A DNA stretch of 64,000 nucleotides from Thermovibrio ammonificans HB-1. Lineage in GTDB: Bacteria > Aquificota > Aquificia > Desulfurobacteriales > Desulfurobacteriaceae. Both the position numbers and the translations under genes were made by a program. Shown here piece by piece: positions 59,199-64,000 of the stretch (the stretch's first letter is position 1; the number at the start of each line of letters is the position of its first letter). The stretch lies in contig NC_014926.1 in NCBI RefSeq assembly GCF_000185805.1, positions 948,418 to 1,012,417 on the forward strand. Reading direction: 5' to 3'. The notes under the pieces are model-generated. The model saw nothing but the letters and a program-made list of their open reading frames with translations. It had not been told where the DNA came from and did no database searches.

Positions 59199-60941
59199 AT
59201 GATTAAAGAAATTTACGAGATAAGGAAACTCTTATTCCTCTCGGTTATAGTAGGGGTTGTAGCGGGCCTGTTCACGGCGGCGTTTTTAAAGTCTTTAGAC
59301 TTCTCTACTCAGTTTTTCCTCGGCCACATAGTAGGCTACACGCCGCCGAAGCCTGCAGGAGAAGGAGGTGGAGAGGGCTACGTTTTCTACATAGCCCACA
59401 AGGCACTGCTGCCGGTTGTTACTGCAATCGGCGGGCTTATAGTGGGCTTTTTGGTTTACTACCTTGCCCCCGAGGCGGCCGGTATAGGAACAGACGTTGC
59501 CATTAAGGCCTTCCACTACGGACTCCCGATAGGGATAAAGAGCTCGATTTTAAAGTTGATAACTTCGGCAATAACCATAGGCTCCGGAGGTTCTTCGGGA
59601 AGGGAAGGCCCTATGGCCCTGATAGGGGCAGGTATAGGCAGGGGGCTGGGAGACCTGCTGAAGCTCTCGAGCAAGGAGAAGAACATACTCCTTGCCGCAG
59701 GGCTCGGAGCAGGTATAGGGGCGGTGTTCAGGGCTCCCCTTGCGGGAGGGATACTGAGTGCCGAGGTGTTTTACAAGGAAGACTTTGAGGTTGAAGCCCT
59801 CGTTCCCGGTTTCCTCGCCTCCATAATAGCCTACTTGGTTGCCGGTGCGTTTGTAGGGTACAAGCCCCTCTTTTACACCCACATTCCCTTTCCTCACTTC
59901 AGCTCCGAAATCCTAGGGGGCTACGTAGTCCTCGGGATAGTTTCGGCGTTTGTGGCTAAGTTCCTCATCTGGACCTTCTACAAGGTGAAGGAGGTTTTCG
60001 ACTCCCTTAAAGTTCACCCGATTCTAAAGCCGGCAATCGGCGGCTTCCTCGTGGGGCTGTGCGGCCTTGTTACACCGTTGGCCATAGGGAACTCCTACGG
60101 CTGGGTTCAGATGTTGATGAAAGGGGAGCTTCTCTACATATCGTTTCCCGTTCTTATACTCAGCGTCCCGCTTGTGGTCCTTGCCCTCTCTCTAACGCTC
60201 GGCTCGGGGGGCTCCGGAGGGGTCTTCGGCCCGTCGCTGGTAATAGGGGGAATAACCGGGGCAGTTCTATCGCGCTTTTTCAACGACCTTCTGGGAGCCC
60301 AAGTGTTCGACATGGGAACCATGACCGTTGTGGGCATGGTTTCGGTGTTTACCGCGGCCGCAAGTGCTCCCCTTTCAACTATAGTCCTGGTAGCGGAGAT
60401 GACCCAAGGTTACAACGTTCTCCCCTACGCCCTTATCTCTATGACCCTTGCCCAGAACCTTGCCGGGAACGAAAGGACAATTTTCTACTACCAGAAGCGA
60501 AACAGGCTGGAGTCTCCCGTCCACAAGGATGAGCTGAAGGCCTACATACTAAAAACGGCTAAGGTAAAAGATGTTATGACAACCAACGTCATCACCCTTA
60601 CCCCCGAGGACCCGGTAATAAAGGCCAAGGAGATAATGGCAAAGAGGTTCATAGCGGGGATACCGATAGTTATAGGTAAAAAAGTTGTAGGGATTGTTAC
60701 TACTTCCGATGTTTTAAAGGTTGAACCGGAGAAGATGAAGGAGACGAAGGTAAAGGAGATAATGACGCCCAAACCCCGGTGCGTTCTGCCAGACTGGGAC
60801 CTTTTAGAGGTTATGAGGATATTTACAAGCGAAGGTTACGGCAGAGCACCGGTGGTAAAAGATTTTGAGTCTATGGAGCTTGTTGGGATAATCTCCCGCT
60901 CGGACATAGCACGCTACCTGGTTAAAAGGGGAGTGGTTTGA
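59199..60941 (+). CDS. CLC-family chloride channel/transporter with CBS pair
   Basis: A 580-residue membrane protein. Pore motifs are GSGGSSGREGPMALIGAG with the gating Glu and GSGGSGGVFGPSLVIGG. In APLAGGILSAEVFY the second Glu of proton-coupled members is Val, a channel-like residue. The C-terminal CBS pair (about 455-575) shows VKDVMTTNVITLTPEDP and VKEIMTPKPRCVLPDWD. It is related to but clearly different from the CLC at 18579. Its stop overlaps the mutL TTG start. Confidence 0.9.
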   Translation: MIKEIYEIRKLLFLSVIVGVVAGLFTAAFLKSLDFSTQFFLGHIVGYTPPKPAGEGGGEGYVFYIAHKALLPVVTAIGGLIVGFLVYYLAPEAAGIGTDVAIKAFHYGLPIGIKSSILKLITSAITIGSGGSSGREGPMALIGAGIGRGLGDLLKLSSKEKNILLAAGLGAGIGAVFRAPLAGGILSAEVFYKEDFEVEALVPGFLASIIAYLVAGAFVGYKPLFYTHIPFPHFSSEILGGYVVLGIVSAFVAKFLIWTFYKVKEVFDSLKVHPILKPAIGGFLVGLCGLVTPLAIGNSYGWVQMLMKGELLYISFPVLILSVPLVVLALSLTLGSGGSGGVFGPSLVIGGITGAVLSRFFNDLLGAQVFDMGTMTVVGMVSVFTAAASAPLSTIVLVAEMTQGYNVLPYALISMTLAQNLAGNERTIFYYQKRNRLESPVHKDELKAYILKTAKVKDVMTTNVITLTPEDPVIKAKEIMAKRFIAGIPIVIGKKVVGIVTTSDVLKVEPEKMKETKVKEIMTPKPRCVLPDWDLLEVMRIFTSEGYGRAPVVKDFESMELVGIISRSDIARYLVKRGVV

Positions 60942-62368
60942 TAAAGAGGCTTCCGAGAGAAGTTGTGGCGCGTATAGCGTCGGGGCAGATTGCCTCGTCT
61001 CCCGCCGCGGTTTTAAAGGAGCTAATAGAGAACGCCCTGGACGCAAAGGCAAGCGAAGTAAAGGTACAGGTTGAAACCCCTTTTAACTTTAGGGTAAGCG
61101 ATAACGGCATAGGTATCCCCTACAGGGAGCTTCCCCTCGCCGTTGAGCGGTTCACAACGAGCAAGATATTTTCGGTTGAAGAGCTTGAAAGGGTAACAAG
61201 CTACGGCTTCAGAGGAGAGGCCCTCTTTGCAATTTCACAGTTTTCAACCCTGGAGATTAAGAGTCGGCACGAAGCGGAAGAGGTGGGAGGGAAGCTGGTA
61301 GTAACCGCAGGGGAGGTAAAGGAGTACTCCCCTATCCCCTTCAGAAGGGGGACAACCGTAACGGTTTCCAACCTCTTTTTTAACGTGCCGGTAAGGAGAA
61401 AGGCCACCTCTCAGAAGGAGAGGAGCCTTATGGAGCGGCTCACCCTCAGGTACGCCCTTGCAAACCCCCACGTAACTTTTAAGTTCGGCGAGCTAACGCT
61501 ACCGGCAACATCCCTTAAAGAGAGGCTCATCCAGGTAACAAGGGGCAAACCCAAGTTTCAGCTTATAGAGGGAGACGGAGTTACCCTCTTTTTCTCCCGG
61601 GAGGAAAGGGGCCCCAGGGAGCTTTTTGTAAACAGAAGGCCCGTTTCCGTTCCGGAAGTTGAAAGGCTCCTTGAGGAGTTCGGAGTAAAGGCGTTCGTTC
61701 TTTTTATGGAGCTTCCGCCCGAAGAGGTGGACTTTAACGTATCTCCCCTGAAGGAGAAAGTCCTCTTTAAAAGCGAGCGGGGGGTAAAAGCCCTAAGGGA
61801 GCTCTTAGAGGGCGAGTTTAACCTGCCAAAACCCTCGGTTCAAAGAGCAAAAGCAGAGGAAGATACCGGCCCAATAGAGCTGATAGGGAGCGACGGCACA
61901 GTGCTCATTGCCCACGACAGGAAGTTCTACTACTTCTTCGACCAGCACCTAATCCACGAAAGGGTAAACTACGAAGAGCTTCTAAAGGCCCTTTTTGCGG
62001 GAAAGGTTAAGAAGGTTAAGCTGGTTCCGCCGGTTACGGTGCCGGTAACGGTGAAGGAGAAGCTCGACGCAATCCACGCCGTTTACGCCGAAAGCGAAAA
62101 AGGGCTTACCGTTTACGAAGCTCCGGAGCTGATAACCCCCGAAGAGATTAAAAAGCTTGAGAGTCAACCGCTTGAAACCGTTGCCTCCGTTGCCTGCAGA
62201 CGGGCCGTAAAGGCCGGCTACGTTTTTAAAGAGTTTAAAGAGCTTGAATCCCTTTTCAACCGCTACCTCCGGTGTGCCGAGAAGGAAAGGTGCCCCCACG
62301 GCAGGCCGATATACTATAAAGTGAGGAAGCAGGTAATCTACTCCCACCTGGGGAGGAAACGGATTTAG
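60938..62368 (+). CDS. mutL: DNA mismatch repair protein MutL with endonuclease motifs
   Basis: A 476-residue protein linking mismatch recognition to strand removal. The GHKL ATPase shows ENALDAKASEVKV, DNGIGIP, TTSKI and GFRGEAL. The C-terminal dimer domain has the endonuclease motif DQHLIHERVNYE (DQHx2Ex4E type), ACRRAVKAG and CPHGRP, so it should nick DNA itself, as expected where MutH is lacking. It is short for MutL (usually 600), mainly in the linker. TTG start couples it to the CLC gene. No mutS in the window. Confidence 0.94.
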   Translation: MIKRLPREVVARIASGQIASSPAAVLKELIENALDAKASEVKVQVETPFNFRVSDNGIGIPYRELPLAVERFTTSKIFSVEELERVTSYGFRGEALFAISQFSTLEIKSRHEAEEVGGKLVVTAGEVKEYSPIPFRRGTTVTVSNLFFNVPVRRKATSQKERSLMERLTLRYALANPHVTFKFGELTLPATSLKERLIQVTRGKPKFQLIEGDGVTLFFSREERGPRELFVNRRPVSVPEVERLLEEFGVKAFVLFMELPPEEVDFNVSPLKEKVLFKSERGVKALRELLEGEFNLPKPSVQRAKAEEDTGPIELIGSDGTVLIAHDRKFYYFFDQHLIHERVNYEELLKALFAGKVKKVKLVPPVTVPVTVKEKLDAIHAVYAESEKGLTVYEAPELITPEEIKKLESQPLETVASVACRRAVKAGYVFKEFKELESLFNRYLRCAEKERCPHGRPIYYKVRKQVIYSHLGRKRI

Positions 62369-62377
62369 GCGGCCGCC

Positions 62378-63625
62378 GTGGAGAGAGAGGAGCTAAAGAG
62401 AGAGGTCCTTGCCGGCCTCACAACCTTCTTCACGATGTCTTACATACTGGTTGTTAACCCGGCCATCCTCTCTGCAGCCGGAATGCCGAAAGAGGGGGTG
62501 ATTTTCGCAACCGCCGTTTCGGCGGCGATAGCAACGTTCCTCATGGGGGTTTACGCCAAGCTCCCGTTTGCCCTTGCTCCCGGAATGGGGCTAAACGCCT
62601 ACTTCGCCTATACAGTTTGCGGCCAGATGGGAATTCCGTGGCAGACCGCCCTTGCCGCCGTTTTCTTAGAGGGCGTTATCTTCCTCGTTCTGGCCCTGTT
62701 CGGGGCCCGAAGGGCCATATTCCGCTCCATTCCCCGCTCCCTTGCCTATGCGATATCGGCGGGTATAGGGCTCTTCATAGCCCTTATAGGACTGAAGAAC
62801 GCCGGAATAGTAACCTACTCAAAGGCTACGCTCCTTCAGCTGGGGAACCTGAAAGAGCCGCAGGCGGTGATAACACTCCTATCTCTCATACTCATAACGC
62901 TCCTTGTAAAGAAGGGGGTGAAGGGGAGTCTGCTAATAGGTATAGGGTTTGCAACGGCGCTTGCGGCAGCCCTCGGTATGGTAAAGGCTCCCCACGCGGT
63001 TTTTGGGTTTCCCCACCCGGAAACGGCCTTTAAGCTCAGCTTCCACCAGATATTCAGCCTTCAGATAGTTCCGGTGATAACGGCATTTTTGCTGGTTGAC
63101 GTTTTCGATACCGTGGGAACGCTGTCGGCACTGTGTACCCGGCTCGGCATAGAGCTTCACGACAAGAGGGTGGGCAGGGCCCTAACCTGCGACGCGGTAG
63201 GAACAACCGTAGGCGGGCTCCTGGGAACTTCAACGGTTACAACATACGTAGAGAGCGCAAGTGGCGTTGCGGCCGGAGGCAAAACGGGACTCACGGCAGT
63301 AACCGTGGCGGTTCTCTTTGCCCTGTCGCTCTTCCTATACCCTCTGATAAGCGTTGTTCCCGAGTTTGCAACCTCGGCGGTTCTGATATTCGTGGGCTAC
63401 TTTATGGTTGAGTCGCTGAAGAACGTAGAGTGGTCGGACGTAACAGAGGCCCTTCCGGCCTTCGTTACGCTGATAGGCATTCCGCTGACTTTTAGTATCT
63501 CGGACGGAATGGGGTTGGGGTTCATAACCTATACGGCGGTGAAGCTCCTCTCTGGAAAATTCAAAGATTTAAACTATATTATCATCTTAATCTCACTAAT
63601 CTTCGCGGCGAAGTTCTTCGCCTAA
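62378..63625 (+). CDS. NCS2-type purine (guanine/hypoxanthine) permease
   Basis: A 415-residue inner-membrane transporter of the AzgA/PbuG branch of NCS2. Marks are LTTFFTMSYILVVNPAILSAAGMP, ALAPGMGLNAYFAYTV, the family segment VDVFDTVGTLSALCTRLG, and TSTVTTYVESASGVAAGGKTGLTAV, with about 12 hydrophobic segments. GTG start lies 9 bases after the mutL stop without a strong ribosome site. Substrate within purines is not certain. Confidence 0.9.
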   Translation: MEREELKREVLAGLTTFFTMSYILVVNPAILSAAGMPKEGVIFATAVSAAIATFLMGVYAKLPFALAPGMGLNAYFAYTVCGQMGIPWQTALAAVFLEGVIFLVLALFGARRAIFRSIPRSLAYAISAGIGLFIALIGLKNAGIVTYSKATLLQLGNLKEPQAVITLLSLILITLLVKKGVKGSLLIGIGFATALAAALGMVKAPHAVFGFPHPETAFKLSFHQIFSLQIVPVITAFLLVDVFDTVGTLSALCTRLGIELHDKRVGRALTCDAVGTTVGGLLGTSTVTTYVESASGVAAGGKTGLTAVTVAVLFALSLFLYPLISVVPEFATSAVLIFVGYFMVESLKNVEWSDVTEALPAFVTLIGIPLTFSISDGMGLGFITYTAVKLLSGKFKDLNYIIILISLIFAAKFFA

Positions 63626-63643
63626 ACCCCTTTGGAGGTGTTG

Positions 63644-64000
63644 ATGAACTGGAACTCGGTAAAGACTGCCCTTTTACTGGGATTCTTAACGGGACTGCTA
63701 CTGCTCTTCGGAAAGCTGCTGGGCGGAAACGCCGGAATGGTTATCGCCCTGTTTATGGCCGCAATAATGAACTTCGGCAGCTGGTACTTCTCCGACAAGA
63801 TAGTTCTCTCCATGTACGGGGTGAAGCTCCTGAGCGAAGAGGAGGCCCCCTGGCTCCACGAGATGGTTGAGAGGCTGGCAAAGAACGCCGGCATTCCCAA
63901 GCCAAAAGTGGGAATAGCTCCCATGGACGTTCCCAACGCCTTTGCAACCGGAAGGAACCCCGAACACGGCGTAGTTGTTGTTACGCCGACAATCGTGGAG
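63644..64000 (+). CDS. htpX: HtpX-type membrane metalloprotease, N-terminal part (cut by window end)
   Basis: The first 119 residues of a zinc-protease of membrane quality control. Two hydrophobic helices near the start (about 7-25 and 30-45) are followed by YFSDKIVLSMYGVKLLSEEEAPWLHEMVERLAKNAGIPKPKVGI and PNAFATGRNPEHGVVVVT, which is the HtpX pattern just before the HEXXH motif. That motif lies beyond the window. TTTGGAGGTG precedes the ATG. Confidence 0.9.
   Translation, partial: MNWNSVKTALLLGFLTGLLLLFGKLLGGNAGMVIALFMAAIMNFGSWYFSDKIVLSMYGVKLLSEEEAPWLHEMVERLAKNAGIPKPKVGIAPMDVPNAFATGRNPEHGVVVVTPTIVE

Noticed and set aside
1-64000. tRNA, rRNA, insertion sequences or prophage genes
   Set aside because: No cloverleaf-type sequence, rRNA stretch, transposase, integrase or terminal repeats were recognised in either strand.

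Overview
The window looks like a stretch of chromosome from a thermophilic, hydrogen-oxidising-type autotroph of the Aquificota, most likely the family Desulfurobacteriaceae (Thermovibrio-like). This is an inference. It rests on an ATP-citrate-lyase reductive TCA operon (aconitase, monomeric isocitrate dehydrogenase, AclB, AclA), an archaeal-type split glutamate synthase, a GH57 branching enzyme, a DUF505-like protein, fairly high GC, very tight gene packing and many 4-base ATGA-type overlaps. No rRNA, tRNA, insertion sequence or CRISPR array was seen, and no gene-free gap exceeds 300 bases.

Layout, left to right. 1-3.8 kb: glycogen block (end of glycogen synthase, a DUF4912 protein, GH57 branching enzyme, ROK sugar kinase). 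3.8-12.5 kb: fabD, a B12-dependent ribonucleotide reductase, a clostripain-type lipoprotein protease with a small lipoprotein, thiL, uppP and the pilus genes pilT and pilC. 12.5-15.6 kb (minus): dnaX, a Fis-type response regulator and bioF, overlapping by 20 bases each; dnaX carries a run of nine A with stops just behind it in both other frames. 15.6-20.2 kb: a P-type H+-ATPase preceded by an overlapping 52-residue membrane protein, divergent from a CLC channel or transporter gene. 20.3-25.5 kb: five-gene glutamate synthase operon closed by a strong terminator. 25.7-28.1 kb: trpB and a GGDEF/EAL protein.

28.1-32.6 kb (minus): a four-gene chain lysS, lolC-like, acetyltransferase, tyrS. 32.7-36.5 kb: mlaE-mlaF-mlaD-hisH; MlaD is long, with an apparent C-terminal beta-barrel. 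36.5-41.2 kb: a short FAD protein, yjbQ, hemH, hemY-type oxidase and purB. 41.3-44.8 kb: an orphan Cas6 that has lost two canonical catalytic residues, ksgA and a cysteine-type formate dehydrogenase-like enzyme. 44.8-45.05 kb: an intergenic region with a 10-bp dyad and a candidate small RNA. 45.05-52.5 kb (minus): the reductive TCA operon, which runs 2-oxoglutarate to isocitrate to citrate to acetyl-CoA plus oxaloacetate, with GC hairpins in its gaps. 52.7-59.1 kb: an unknown lipoprotein, RtcB, a NIT-domain membrane protein without an output domain, an unknown protein built on an internal duplication, and the DUF505-like protein. 59.2-64 kb: a second CLC gene, mutL, an NCS2 purine permease and the start of htpX.

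How the genes fit together: the reductive TCA operon and the glutamate synthase meet at 2-oxoglutarate. The H+-ATPase and two CLC proteins suggest ion and pH homeostasis. The Mla, Lol, UppP and pilus genes show a diderm envelope. Recurrent regulatory features are extended -10 promoters (TGn plus a TATAAT-like hexamer) placed 25-26 bases before the start codon, and two CLC genes whose start codons lie almost at the predicted transcription start.
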